A stretch of 64,000 bases of DNA from Frateuria_A sp035944355 (lineage in GTDB: Bacteria; Pseudomonadota; Gammaproteobacteria; Xanthomonadales; Rhodanobacteraceae), in contig NZ_DASZBH010000008.1 in assembly GCF_035944355.1 (NCBI RefSeq), positions 1-64,000 on the forward strand. The letters are read 5' to 3'. The notes under the pieces were generated by a model. The model ran no database searches, was not told where the DNA came from, and was given only the letters and a program-made list of their open reading frames with translations. The translations under genes and the position numbers were made by a program. Below are positions 33,253 to 41,731 of the stretch, piece after piece; the stretch's first letter is position 1, and every line of letters starts with the position of its first letter.

Positions 33253-34956
33253 CTACTTTCCGGCCAGTAGCGTGAACAATTCGTCCTCGGTAATGGCACG
33301 GTTGTCCGATTCACTGCGGCTGCGGTATTCCAGCGTGCCGGCAGCCAGGCCACGCTCGCTCACCACCACGCGGTGCGGAATGCCGATCAGTTCGAGGTCC
33401 GCGAACATCTGGCCCGGGCGCAGGCCACGGTCGTCCAGAAGCGTTTCGATACCGCGCTGTTCCAGTTTGCGATAAAGCGCCTCGGCCGCCGCGGTCACCT
33501 CGGGCGAGTTCTTCGGATTGATGATGCAAACGGCCACTCGCCAGGGCGCCATGGCTTCGGGCCAGATAATCCCGGCCGGGTCGTGCGATTGCTCGATCGC
33601 CGCCGCCACGATGCGGCTGACGCCGATGCCATAGCAGCCCATCACCATCACCTGGCTCTTGCCCTGGTCATCGAGCACCGTGGCGCCCAGCGCCTGGGCG
33701 TATTTGGCGCCGAGCTGGAAAATATGCCCCACTTCGATGCCGCGGGCGATATGCAGCGTGCCGTGGCCGTCGGGCGAGAGGTCGCCCTCGACGACCTGGC
33801 GGATGTCCTCGACACGGGTGATGCGCGCGTCGCGTTCCCAGTTGGCGCCGGTGTAATGGGTGCCATCGGCATTGCCGCCGCAGACGAAATCGGCGAGCAC
33901 CGCCGCATCGCGGTCGACGATCACCGGAATGCCCACAGGCAGGCCGACCGGGCCGATGAAGCCCGGGCGCGCGCCGGTGGCGGCGAGAATCTCCTCCTCG
34001 GAGGCGAGCACCGATTGGTCAGGCAACTCGGGCAGCTTGCCGGCCTTGACCTCGTTGATCTCGTGGTCGCCGCGCAGGCACAGCGCGACCAGCCCATCGC
34101 GCCCGCGCACGAGCAGCGTCTTGATGCACTGCTGCGGCGATACGCCGAGAAAGGCGCTCACTTCGGCGATGGACTTCTGCGTGGGCGTGTCCACGCGCTC
34201 GAGTTCCGCATGCGGGGCAGGACGTGCGACGGCAGGCGCGAGCGCCTGGGCCTTTTCGACATTGGCCGCGTAATCGGAGCCGTCGGAAAAGGCGATCGCG
34301 TCCTCGCCCGAGTCGGCCAGTACCTGGAATTCATGGCTGGCGTTGCCGCCGATCGCGCCGGTATCGGCCTGCACCGCGCGGAACGAAAGGCCCAGCCGAC
34401 TGAAAATGCGCGAGTAGGCGCGGTACATCGCTTCGTACGTTTCGCCGAGCGATTCGGCCGAGAGATGGAAGGAATAGGCGTCCTTCATAAGGAACTCGCG
34501 CGCGCGCATCACGCCGAAGCGCGGGCGAATCTCGTCGCGGAACTTGGTCTGGATCTGGTAGAAATTGAGCGGGAGCTGCTTGTAGCTTTTGAGCTCGTTG
34601 CGGGCGAAGTCGGTAATGACTTCCTCGTGGGTCGGACCGAAGCAGAATTCCTGGTCCTTGCGGTCACGGATCTTGAGCAGCTGGTCGCCGAATTTGTCCC
34701 AGCGGCCGGATTCTTCCCACAACTCCTTCGGCTGCACGGCGGGCATCAGCAATTCGATGGCGCCGGCGCGGTTCATTTCCTCGCGCACCACCTGTTCGAC
34801 CTTGCGCAATACGCGCAGGCCCAGCGGCGTCCAGGTATACAGGCCCGAAGCGAGTTTGCGGATCATGCCGGCGCGCAGCATCAGCCGGTGGCTGGCGATT
34901 TCGGCGTCGGCGGGAACTTCCTTGACGGTGGCCAGGTGGAATTGGCTGAGGCGCAT
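33253..34956 (-). CDS. proS: Prolyl-tRNA synthetase (bacterial type with editing domain)
   Basis: 567 aa from the ATG at 34956; longer in-frame readings upstream are not genic. It charges tRNA-Pro and clears misactivated alanine. Class II motifs are clear: GPTHEEVITDFARNELKSYK, FRDEIRPRFGVMRAREFLMKD and the ATP-site GCYGIGVSR. The insertion domain between motifs 2 and 3 (about residues 225-405) contains the YbaK/INS editing fold. In the same orientation as the DUF4124 gene upstream. Confidence 0.97.
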   Translation of the reverse strand: MRLSQFHLATVKEVPADAEIASHRLMLRAGMIRKLASGLYTWTPLGLRVLRKVEQVVREEMNRAGAIELLMPAVQPKELWEESGRWDKFGDQLLKIRDRKDQEFCFGPTHEEVITDFARNELKSYKQLPLNFYQIQTKFRDEIRPRFGVMRAREFLMKDAYSFHLSAESLGETYEAMYRAYSRIFSRLGLSFRAVQADTGAIGGNASHEFQVLADSGEDAIAFSDGSDYAANVEKAQALAPAVARPAPHAELERVDTPTQKSIAEVSAFLGVSPQQCIKTLLVRGRDGLVALCLRGDHEINEVKAGKLPELPDQSVLASEEEILAATGARPGFIGPVGLPVGIPVIVDRDAAVLADFVCGGNADGTHYTGANWERDARITRVEDIRQVVEGDLSPDGHGTLHIARGIEVGHIFQLGAKYAQALGATVLDDQGKSQVMVMGCYGIGVSRIVAAAIEQSHDPAGIIWPEAMAPWRVAVCIINPKNSPEVTAAAEALYRKLEQRGIETLLDDRGLRPGQMFADLELIGIPHRVVVSERGLAAGTLEYRSRSESDNRAITEDELFTLLAGK

Positions 34957-35021
34957 GGCGGGCGATCCGGATCGGCAAAGAGGCCGATTATACGGCCCCC
35001 GCCGGTCGGGATTGCCGGCGG

Positions 35022-35441
35022 TTACTGCGAGCAGAACTGCACGTATTGCTTTTCGGCGGTGGCGATCTGCTGCTTGCGCTGGTCGTCGTCCAGCGCGACC
35101 GGCTTGCCCTGCTGCTCCATCACCACCGGCCCCTTGCTCCTGAGCGTATCGAGGTTGGCCTTGAGCGAACTGCACAGCTTGGCGCGGTTCTCCGGCGTGT
35201 CGGCGACCGGGGCGGGTTGTTCCGGTTGGGGCTTGTCGTCGGGCTCGGCGCCGGCCGGCTTGGGCGCCGGCGGCGGCGCCTGGACCACGCCGGTAGTGGT
35301 GATGCGCTTGAAGGCGGTGCCCTGCGGAGGCGGCATCTCGGAGTAGTGCACGGTTCCCTGCGCATCGGTCCACTTGTATACCTGCGCCGCGACCGCGGGT
35401 GCGAGCAGCAGCAACACGAGGGCAAGGGGCAGGCGGCGCAT
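35022..35441 (-). CDS. DUF4124 domain exported protein
   Basis: 139 aa with a signal peptide (MRRLPLALVLLLLAPAVA) followed by the DUF4124 signature QVYKWTDAQGTVHYSEMPP (residues 20-38). A Pro/Ala-rich linker (about residues 55-80) leads to a C-terminal coiled helix with two cysteines (residues about 90 and 137) that may pair in the periplasm. DUF4124 proteins are common and of unknown function in Lysobacterales. It lies upstream of proS on the same strand. Confidence 0.85.
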   Translation of the reverse strand: MRRLPLALVLLLLAPAVAAQVYKWTDAQGTVHYSEMPPPQGTAFKRITTTGVVQAPPPAPKPAGAEPDDKPQPEQPAPVADTPENRAKLCSSLKANLDTLRSKGPVVMEQQGKPVALDDDQRKQQIATAEKQYVQFCSQ

Positions 35442-35561
35442 GGGTTTCTCCGGCGGGTGGGCCCGGCACTAGTTAACACTCCGGCGCGCCGGACTCAAGC
35501 GCGCGGGAGCAGGCGACGGACGATGGTTTACACTCTCGCGCAGTACGTCACGGATCGTTGC

Positions 35562-36359
35562 ATGAGCGAGAACGCGCCAGTTCGCACCCCGCGCCACCGG
35601 GGCATTTACCTGCTGCCGAACCTGTTCACCACGGCGGCGATGTTCGCAGGTTATTACGCCGTGGTGGCGAGCATCGGCGGGCGTTTCACCGAGGCGGCGG
35701 TCGCCGTTTTCGTCGCGGCGGTGCTCGACGGCATGGACGGCCGCGTGGCCCGGTTGACCGGCACGCAGAGCGAGTTCGGCGTGCAGTACGACTCGTTGTC
35801 GGACCTGGTCAGCTTCGGCCTGGCGCCCTCGCTGGTGATGTACAACTGGTCGCTGTCCTCGCTGAAGGGCTTCGGGCCGGTCTGGGGCAAGATCGGCTGG
35901 GCCGCGGCCTTCCTCTACGCCGCCTGCGCCGCGTTGCGCCTGGCGCGGTTCAACACCCAGGTCGGAGTGATCGACAAACGCTATTTCCAGGGCCTGGCCA
36001 GTCCGGCAGCGGCCGCCGTGTGCATGTCCTTCGTGTGGAGCGTGGAGAAATTCCGCGCCGAGGGCCAGGACATCAACGGTCAGGTGCTGTGTTTCGTCAC
36101 GCTGGTGGTGGCCGTGGTAGTGGGGCTGCTGATGGTCAGCCGCTTCCGCTATTTCAGCTTCAAGTCGCTGCCGATGGGCGAGCGCGACCGCGTGCCGTTC
36201 CTGTGGGTGCTGGCCGGCGTGCTGGTGCTGGTGCCCTTCCTGATCGATCCGCCGCGGGTGCTGTTCGTGGTGTTCACGCTGTACCTGCTGTCCGGTCCGG
36301 TGGTCACGCTGTGGGGCCGCGCCGCGCATCGCCGGCGGATTCGCCGCGGCAGGCCGTGA
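35562..36359 (+). CDS. pssA: CDP-diacylglycerol-serine O-phosphatidyltransferase
   Basis: 265 aa from the ATG at 35562; an ATG at 35523 would give a 13-residue extension of poor sequence. It makes phosphatidylserine, the precursor of phosphatidylethanolamine, in the inner membrane. The CDP-alcohol phosphotransferase motif is complete: D59-G-R-V-A-R64 then G73, D77 and D81. Several hydrophobic segments follow. This is the membrane-bound Bacillus-type PssA rather than the E. coli phospholipase-D-like type. Its GTGA end starts the next gene. Confidence 0.9.
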   Translation: MSENAPVRTPRHRGIYLLPNLFTTAAMFAGYYAVVASIGGRFTEAAVAVFVAAVLDGMDGRVARLTGTQSEFGVQYDSLSDLVSFGLAPSLVMYNWSLSSLKGFGPVWGKIGWAAAFLYAACAALRLARFNTQVGVIDKRYFQGLASPAAAAVCMSFVWSVEKFRAEGQDINGQVLCFVTLVVAVVVGLLMVSRFRYFSFKSLPMGERDRVPFLWVLAGVLVLVPFLIDPPRVLFVVFTLYLLSGPVVTLWGRAAHRRRIRRGRP

Positions 36360-36847
36360 GCGCCCTGCCGGCCAGCAGCGAACCCACCGCGCGCCGCGCG
36401 CGGATGCTGCGCGCGTTGGGCATCACCCCATGGGTGCGCCGTATCGGCACGGCGCCGGCCGAGCCGTCCCCGGGGCCGGCGCCAGCGGCGGCGGTCGCGC
36501 CGGCTTCCTGCGTGGTGCTGTTGCCCGAGGGTTGCGCGCCCCGCGAGCTGGACCTGCTCGGCCGCGCGCTCGCCGCCTATGGGCCGGAACTGGCGCGGGC
36601 CGGCCGCATCCTGGTGCGGGATGGGCGTCCCGCCGCCACCGTGCCGCCCGTGCGCGCCTACCTGGTGTTCGGCCAGGCACAGGCACATGCATTGGGGCGC
36701 GAGCTGCCCGCTGCGGTGATGAATCAGGCGCAGATCGTGCTCGCCGATGAGCCGCAGCAGGTGCTTGCCAGCGGCGAGGGCAAACGCCGGCTATGGACCG
36801 CGCTGCGCCAGTTGCGGCGAACGCTCGCCGCGCCGGAGGGCGTGTGA
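36356..36847 (+). CDS. holD: Probable DNA polymerase III psi subunit
   Basis: 163 aa from a GTG overlapping the pssA stop. Near the N-terminus residues 18-26 read LRALGITPW, matching the chi-binding peptide LQQLGITQW of E. coli HolD, and the C-terminal KRRLWTALRQLRRT recalls the final helix of psi. As in E. coli the gene stands directly before rimI (overlap TGATG). Psi ties the clamp loader to chi and SSB. A low-complexity Pro/Ala linker (about residues 32-48) separates peptide and body. The sequence match is short, so the assignment rests on motif plus context. Confidence 0.6.
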   Translation: MSALPASSEPTARRARMLRALGITPWVRRIGTAPAEPSPGPAPAAAVAPASCVVLLPEGCAPRELDLLGRALAAYGPELARAGRILVRDGRPAATVPPVRAYLVFGQAQAHALGRELPAAVMNQAQIVLADEPQQVLASGEGKRRLWTALRQLRRTLAAPEGV

Positions 36848-37317
36848 TGGTGGCGGTGGCGCGCCCACGGGTGGAAGTGCGCGCCATGCGTCGCGAGGAC
36901 CTGCCCGCGGTCAGCGCGCTGGAAAACGCCTCGTACGACTTCCCTTGGTCCGCCGGCATCTTCGGCGACTGCCTGAAGGCGGGGCACCCGTGCTGGGTGC
37001 TCTGCAGCGACGGCGTGGTGGCCGGCTACGGCATCCTGTCGGTGGCAGCCGGCGAGGCGCACGTGCTCAATCTCTGCATCGGTCCGGACTGGCGCGGCCA
37101 GGGCCTGGGCCGTCACCTGCTGGGCCGCCTGCTGGACGTGGCGCGCTGGAGCGGCGCCGAACGGGTGTTCCTCGAGGTGCGCCCGTCGAACCCGGTGGCG
37201 CAGCAGTTGTACGCCTCGGTCGGTTTCAAGGAGATCGGCCGGCGTCCGCGCTATTACCCGGCCAAGGGCGGGCGCGAGGACGCCATCGTAATGGCGCTGG
37301 ACCCGGCCGGTTCCTGA
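36847..37317 (+). CDS. rimI: Ribosomal-protein-alanine N-acetyltransferase RimI
   Basis: 156 aa from the ATG at 36847. GNAT fold: acetyl-CoA site in LCIGPDWRGQGLGRHLLGRL and the family's FLEVRPSNPVAQQLYASVGF. RimI acetylates the S18 N-terminus and, in some species, others. The start overlaps the holD stop, repeating the holD-rimI pairing of enterobacteria. An upstream in-frame ATG at 36793 overlaps holD and is not favoured. A hairpin at 37450-37474 follows in the gap to convergent valS. Confidence 0.93.
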   Translation: MVAVARPRVEVRAMRREDLPAVSALENASYDFPWSAGIFGDCLKAGHPCWVLCSDGVVAGYGILSVAAGEAHVLNLCIGPDWRGQGLGRHLLGRLLDVARWSGAERVFLEVRPSNPVAQQLYASVGFKEIGRRPRYYPAKGGREDAIVMALDPAGS

Positions 37318-37449
37318 GCCCACGCGCAAGTTGGAACATCCCCTTGTCGCCTGAGGGTGTGGTCTGCGGGATGAGGTGCCTGGACGGGCGATTCGTGGGA
37401 AAGGCTCACCAGCATCCGGCCCAAGGGCGCCCCATCCGCCTGTCGGTAT

Positions 37450-37474
37450 CTTCCCCCGCGTTCGCGTGGGGAAG
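37450..37474. terminator. Hairpin in the rimI-valS convergent gap
   Basis: CTTCCCC/GGGGAAG (37450-37456 with 37468-37474) with CGCG pairing inside. No T-run on either side; its place between convergent genes suggests termination or a repeat. The rest of 37318-37519 shows nothing else. Confidence 0.35.
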
Positions 37475-37519
37475 GATTCGATGAGGGGATGCGGCATCGA
37501 GTGGCCAGTAAGGCGGTGA

Positions 37520-40357
37520 CTACCCCAGCTTGCGTGCTTGCTCCCGCAACGCCTCCAGCTGCGTGCTCCAGTCGACGATGCGCTGGCGCTCCTGCGCCAC
37601 CACTTCGGCCGGCGCGTTGGCCACGAAGCTGGCATTGCCTAGCTTGCCCTCGCACTTGCGGATCTCGCCCTCGATGCGGGCGATTTCCTTCGCAAGGCGC
37701 GCCTTCTCCGCGGTGAGATCGATCAACCCCGCGAGCGGGATCAGTACGCGCAGGCTGCCGACCACCGCCGCGGCCGCCGCGGGCTCCTCGGTGCCCGCTT
37801 CGACCCATCGCGGCGTCTCGGTGCGCGCGAGGAAGGCGATCTGCGCGGCGAACTTGGCCACGCGTGTGCGATCGGCTGGCTCGCCGTCGGCCAGCAGCAG
37901 CGGGATGGTCTTGCCCGGCGCGATGTTCATCTCGGAGCGGATGCGGCGGATGCCCGAGAGCACTGCCTTGACCCACTCGATTTCGGCGCTGGCCGCCTCG
38001 TCGGCCGGGAGCCCGGCGGCCGTCGGCCATGGCTGCAGCATGATGCTCGAAGCCTGGATGCCCAGGCGTGGGGCCACCGATTGCCAGATCTCCTCGGTGA
38101 TGAAGGGGATGACCGGGTGCAGGGCACGCAGCACCGTCTCCAGCACCACCAGCAGGGTATGCCGGGTGGAGGCGGCAGCGGCCGCGTCGTCGCCGTTCAA
38201 GGCGGGTTTGGACAACTCCAGGAACCAGTCGCAGTACTCGTTCCAGACGAATTCGTAGAGCGCCTGCGCCAGCAGGTCGAAGCGGTAGGTCGCGTAGTGT
38301 CCCTCGACCTCGGTCAGCGTGTGCTTCAAACGCGTGAGAATCCAGCGCTCCGCCTCCGTCGCCGGCCGCGCGTTCGCCGTTTCGCGTTCCCCGTTACCGG
38401 CTTCATCCACATTCATCAGCACGAAGCGCGCCGCGTTCCACAGCTTGTTGCAGAACGCCTTGTAGCCCTCGGCGCGCTTGATGTCGAAGTTGATCGTGCG
38501 GCTGTAGCTGGCCAGCGCCGCGAAGGTGAAGCGCAGCGCGTCGGTGCCGATCGCCGGGATGCCGGCGGGATAGTCCTTGCGGATACGCTTTTCCACCTTC
38601 TCGCGCACCTGCGGGATCAGCAGCGAGCGGGTGGATTTCTGCACCAGCGGTTCCAGGTCGATGCCGTCGATCAGATCAAGCGGGTCCAGCGTGTTGCCCT
38701 TGGACTTGGACATCTTCTGGCCTTCGGCGTCGCGCACGATGGCGTTGATGTAGACCTCGCGGAAGGGCACCTGCCTGGTGAAGTACAGGGTCGCCATCAC
38801 CATGCGCGCGACCCAGAAGAAGATGATGTCGAAGCCGGTGACCAATACGGCGCTGGGCAGGAACAGCTTGTCCTGGCTCCAGTCGGCGACGATCTCGCCG
38901 CGCTCGTTCCGCACCGGCCCCTGCATCGGCCAGCCCAGCGTTGAAAAGGGCCACAGCGCGGAGGAGAACCAGGTGTCGAGCACGTCCTCGTCCTGGCGGA
39001 GCGCTCCGACGACCTCGGTGGTCGCGTGGCGGCGCGCGTCGAGCTCGTCCTCGCCGACGAAGATGTTGCCCGCCTCGTCGTACCACGCCGGGATGCGGTG
39101 GCCCCACCAGAGCTGGCGGCTGATGCACCAGTCCTGGATGTTCTCCAGCCACTGCGTGTAGGTGGTGGTCCAGTTCTCCGGCACGAAGCGGATCGCGCCC
39201 GAGCGCACCGCTTCCAGCGCCGGCTCGGTGATCGCCGTGCGCCCGCCGGGACGGCCGTCCGCCAGCACCTCGGAGGTGAGGTCGACGAACCACTGGTCGG
39301 TCAGTATCGGCTCGATCACCGCGTCCGAGCGCTGGCTGACCGGCACCTGCAGCTTGTGCGGCTTGGTCTCGACCAGCAGGCCCGCCGCTTCGAGGTCCGC
39401 CAGTACCGCCTTGCGCGCCTCGTAGCGTTCCAGGCCGCGGTACTTCGCCGGCGCGTTGTCGTTGACCTTGGCGTCGAGCGTGAAAATGTTGATCGGCTCC
39501 AGCTTGTGGCGGTGGCCGATGGCGTAGTCGTTGAAGTCGTGCGCGGGGGTGATCTTGACGCAGCCGGTGCCGAACTCGCGGTCGACATAGTCGTCGGCGA
39601 TCACCGGGATCTCGCGGCCGGTGAGCGGCAGATGCAGCATCGTGCCGATCAGGTGCGCGTAGCGCTCATCCTCCGGATGCACCGCCACCGCCACGTCGCC
39701 CAGCATGGTTTCCGGGCGCGTGGTGGCGACCACCACCGAGCCCGCGCCGTCGGCGGTCATGTAGCGGATCGACCACATGTGGCCGTCGCGCTCGACGTTG
39801 TTGACTTCCAGGTCCGACACCGCCGTTCCCAGCGCCGGGTCCCAGTTCACCAGGCGGTTGCCGCGGTAGATCAGGCCGTCGCGGTACCACTGTACGAACA
39901 CCTTGCGCACCGCGGCCGAGAGCCCCTCGTCCATGGTGAAGCGCTCGCGCGACCAGTCGGCGGCCACGCCCAGGCGCCGCATCTGGTTCGTGATGGTGGA
40001 GCCCGACTCTTCCTTCCACTGCCACACGCGCTCGACGAAGGGCTCGCGGCCCAGGTCGTGCCGCGATTTGCCCTCGGCGGCGAGCTGGTTCTCCACGATC
40101 TTCTGCGTGGCGATGCCGGCGTGGTCGGTGCCGACCTGCCACAGCGTCTTCATGCCGCGCATGCGCTGGTAGCGGATCAGCATGTCCATCACGGTCTGCT
40201 GGAACGCATGGCCCATGTGCAGCGTGCCGGTGACGTTCGGCGGCGGCAGCAGGATGCAGTAAGGCTCGCCCTGGCCGGTCGGCTTGAACGCGCCGCTTTC
40301 CTCCCAGCGGGCGTACCACGTCGATTCGATCTGGCCGGGCTCGAAACTCTTGTCCAT
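37520..40357 (-). CDS. valS: Valyl-tRNA synthetase
   Basis: 945 aa. Class I synthetase charging tRNA-Val. The HIGH box is in PNVTGTLHMGHAFQ, KMSKS in GQKMSKSKGNTLDPLD; the CP1 editing domain and C-terminal coiled coil (LAKEIARIEGEIRKCEGKL) are present. A variable-loop segment AGNGERETANARPA (about residues 654-667, plus bases 38371-38398 on the other strand) consists of CGTTnnn heptamers and resembles the intergenic repeat near pilT; it interrupts an otherwise conserved region. A promoter and hairpin lie upstream. Confidence 0.97.
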   Translation of the reverse strand: MDKSFEPGQIESTWYARWEESGAFKPTGQGEPYCILLPPPNVTGTLHMGHAFQQTVMDMLIRYQRMRGMKTLWQVGTDHAGIATQKIVENQLAAEGKSRHDLGREPFVERVWQWKEESGSTITNQMRRLGVAADWSRERFTMDEGLSAAVRKVFVQWYRDGLIYRGNRLVNWDPALGTAVSDLEVNNVERDGHMWSIRYMTADGAGSVVVATTRPETMLGDVAVAVHPEDERYAHLIGTMLHLPLTGREIPVIADDYVDREFGTGCVKITPAHDFNDYAIGHRHKLEPINIFTLDAKVNDNAPAKYRGLERYEARKAVLADLEAAGLLVETKPHKLQVPVSQRSDAVIEPILTDQWFVDLTSEVLADGRPGGRTAITEPALEAVRSGAIRFVPENWTTTYTQWLENIQDWCISRQLWWGHRIPAWYDEAGNIFVGEDELDARRHATTEVVGALRQDEDVLDTWFSSALWPFSTLGWPMQGPVRNERGEIVADWSQDKLFLPSAVLVTGFDIIFFWVARMVMATLYFTRQVPFREVYINAIVRDAEGQKMSKSKGNTLDPLDLIDGIDLEPLVQKSTRSLLIPQVREKVEKRIRKDYPAGIPAIGTDALRFTFAALASYSRTINFDIKRAEGYKAFCNKLWNAARFVLMNVDEAGNGERETANARPATEAERWILTRLKHTLTEVEGHYATYRFDLLAQALYEFVWNEYCDWFLELSKPALNGDDAAAAASTRHTLLVVLETVLRALHPVIPFITEEIWQSVAPRLGIQASSIMLQPWPTAAGLPADEAASAEIEWVKAVLSGIRRIRSEMNIAPGKTIPLLLADGEPADRTRVAKFAAQIAFLARTETPRWVEAGTEEPAAAAAVVGSLRVLIPLAGLIDLTAEKARLAKEIARIEGEIRKCEGKLGNASFVANAPAEVVAQERQRIVDWSTQLEALREQARKLG

Positions 40358-40372
40358 CGGAGACTCGCGATG

Positions 40373-40390
40373 GCGCGCCGTGCGGCGCGC
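40373..40390 (-). promoter_or_regulatory. Leader hairpin upstream of valS
   Basis: GCGCGCC/GGCGCGC with a GTGC loop, 16 nt before the valS start. It lies within the transcript from the promoter at 40414-40442 and may influence translation. No T-box-like features are visible. Confidence 0.35.
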
Positions 40391-40413
40391 GCGTCATGGA
40401 AGGTAAGCCTGCG

Positions 40414-40442
40414 ATTGTACGGGGCGGGCGTGATGGCCCCAA
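40414..40442 (-). promoter_or_regulatory. Promoter of valS
   Basis: On the minus strand TTGGGG (40442-40437), a 17-nt spacer and TACAAT (40419-40414) give a plausible sigma-70 promoter about 50-60 nt before the ATG. Confidence 0.5.
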
Positions 40443-40462
40443 GCCATGGCGGCGCAGGCAGC

Positions 40463-40490
40463 AAAAAGGCCCCGGCTCGAGCCGGGGCCT
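40463..40490 (-). terminator. Intrinsic terminator of the DUF4328 gene
   Basis: A perfect 10-bp palindrome AGGCCCCGGC/GCCGGGGCCT (40490-40481 with 40476-40467) followed on the minus strand by T5 (rc of 40463-40467). It lies 29 nt beyond the gene's stop. Confidence 0.85.
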
Positions 40491-40518
40491 CGGGTCGGCC
40501 GCATCGGGGCCCGATTGC

Positions 40519-41274
40519 CTAGGCGATGAAGGCGTCGGCCAGCGAAGGTGTCGGGATCGCCGGCGTTGCCTGCTGGCGCTCGCGCTCTTCCACCTGCATG
40601 CGGGTCAGCCGCGACACGACGAGCAGGAACAGCGCGGCGGCCACCAGGTTCAGCGCCTGCCCGCAGAGCAGCAACCATTGCTGGGTATGCAGGCCTTCGA
40701 AGGTGTGCTCCGGCCGCAGGTACTGCGTGACGAACCAGTAGCACAGGTTGCCCGCGACCCAGAAGCACCACCACGCCATCAGCAACCGCGGCGTGCCGAG
40801 TTTCTGCCAGCGCGTAGGCGCATGCGACGCCAGCCAGACCTGGGTCATCGCCCGCATCGGTCGCATCAGATTCATGACCGGCACGGCATACCAGCCCACC
40901 GCCCAGCCGGGTGAGTCGTCCAGGCCCTTGGCGCCGAGCGCGCGGACGTTGCAGGCCACCCGGTGGACCCAGCTACCGGCCCACAGATAGCAGGCCAGCA
41001 TCAGTACCAGCTGCAGGCGGAACAGGTTCAATTGCAGTCGGCCGGTGCCTGCCAATTCGTCCTGAAGGCCCGTACTGATGCCCGTATCGATACCCTGCTG
41101 GAGCAACTGCAGTCCGTGGAGCATGACGGCGACGACCGCCAGCGTGAGCAGCACGAACGCGGCGAGCACGCCTCGCAAGCCGTTGCCCAGCGTGGTCGGC
41201 GACCGAAAAACGTACGGTTGCGCAACATCGTCTGCGCCCGGAATCGGCGCGCTGAAAGGATTGCTTCGCGACAT
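40519..41274 (-). CDS. DUF4328 membrane protein
   Basis: 251 aa from the ATG at 41274. About five or six hydrophobic segments surround GWAVGWYAVPVMNLMRPMRAM and WQKLGTPRLLMAWWCFW, signatures of DUF4328, a multi-spanning family of unknown role in many bacteria. The N-terminal segment before the first membrane helix is polar and proline-containing. Ends in a clear terminator. Single gene; no neighbour suggests a function. Confidence 0.8.
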   Translation of the reverse strand: MSRSNPFSAPIPGADDVAQPYVFRSPTTLGNGLRGVLAAFVLLTLAVVAVMLHGLQLLQQGIDTGISTGLQDELAGTGRLQLNLFRLQLVLMLACYLWAGSWVHRVACNVRALGAKGLDDSPGWAVGWYAVPVMNLMRPMRAMTQVWLASHAPTRWQKLGTPRLLMAWWCFWVAGNLCYWFVTQYLRPEHTFEGLHTQQWLLLCGQALNLVAAALFLLVVSRLTRMQVEERERQQATPAIPTPSLADAFIA

Positions 41275-41380
41275 GACGGCACCCCCTGCCTTTTGCCGAC
41301 CGGCCATTTGCCGGCGGCCTCATCATGCGCCGCAGGTATGGACAGAGCAAGCAGGGTATGTTAAGCGGCGTTCGAGCAGC

Positions 41381-41731
41381 CTAGAGCAGTTCGATCCCGA
41401 ACCGCCGCACCGCGAGCGCGAACAGGCCGAAACACGCCGCCGTGATCACGGCGCAAGCGAGCAGCGTGGGCCAGAAACCCAACCGGGGCAGCAGCGCCGG
41501 GAAGATCAGGAACATCGGCAAGGTCGGCAGCACGTACCAGAACGTGTACCAGGCGTGGTTGGCGATCTTCTGCTGCGGCTGGTGCTCCACCTGGAGCCAG
41601 ATGAGCGCCAGCAGGGTCACCATCGGCAGGGCGCCGAGCAGGCCGCCGAGCCGGTCGCTGCGCTTGGCCACCTCGGACACCAGCACCACCACGGCAGCGG
41701 TGACCAGGTACTTGGTGACGAGCCAGGCCAT
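41381..41731 (-). CDS. DUF3147 family small membrane protein
   Basis: 116 aa with four predicted membrane segments (AWLVTKYLVTAAVVVLVSEVAK; LLGALPMVTLLALIWL; FWYVLPTLPMFLIFPALL; LLACAVITAACFGLFAL). DUF3147 function is unknown. The start overlaps the hemE stop by one base (TGATG), so it is translated with hemE, though no link to haem synthesis is known. Confidence 0.8.
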   Translation of the reverse strand: MAWLVTKYLVTAAVVVLVSEVAKRSDRLGGLLGALPMVTLLALIWLQVEHQPQQKIANHAWYTFWYVLPTLPMFLIFPALLPRLGFWPTLLACAVITAACFGLFALAVRRFGIELL

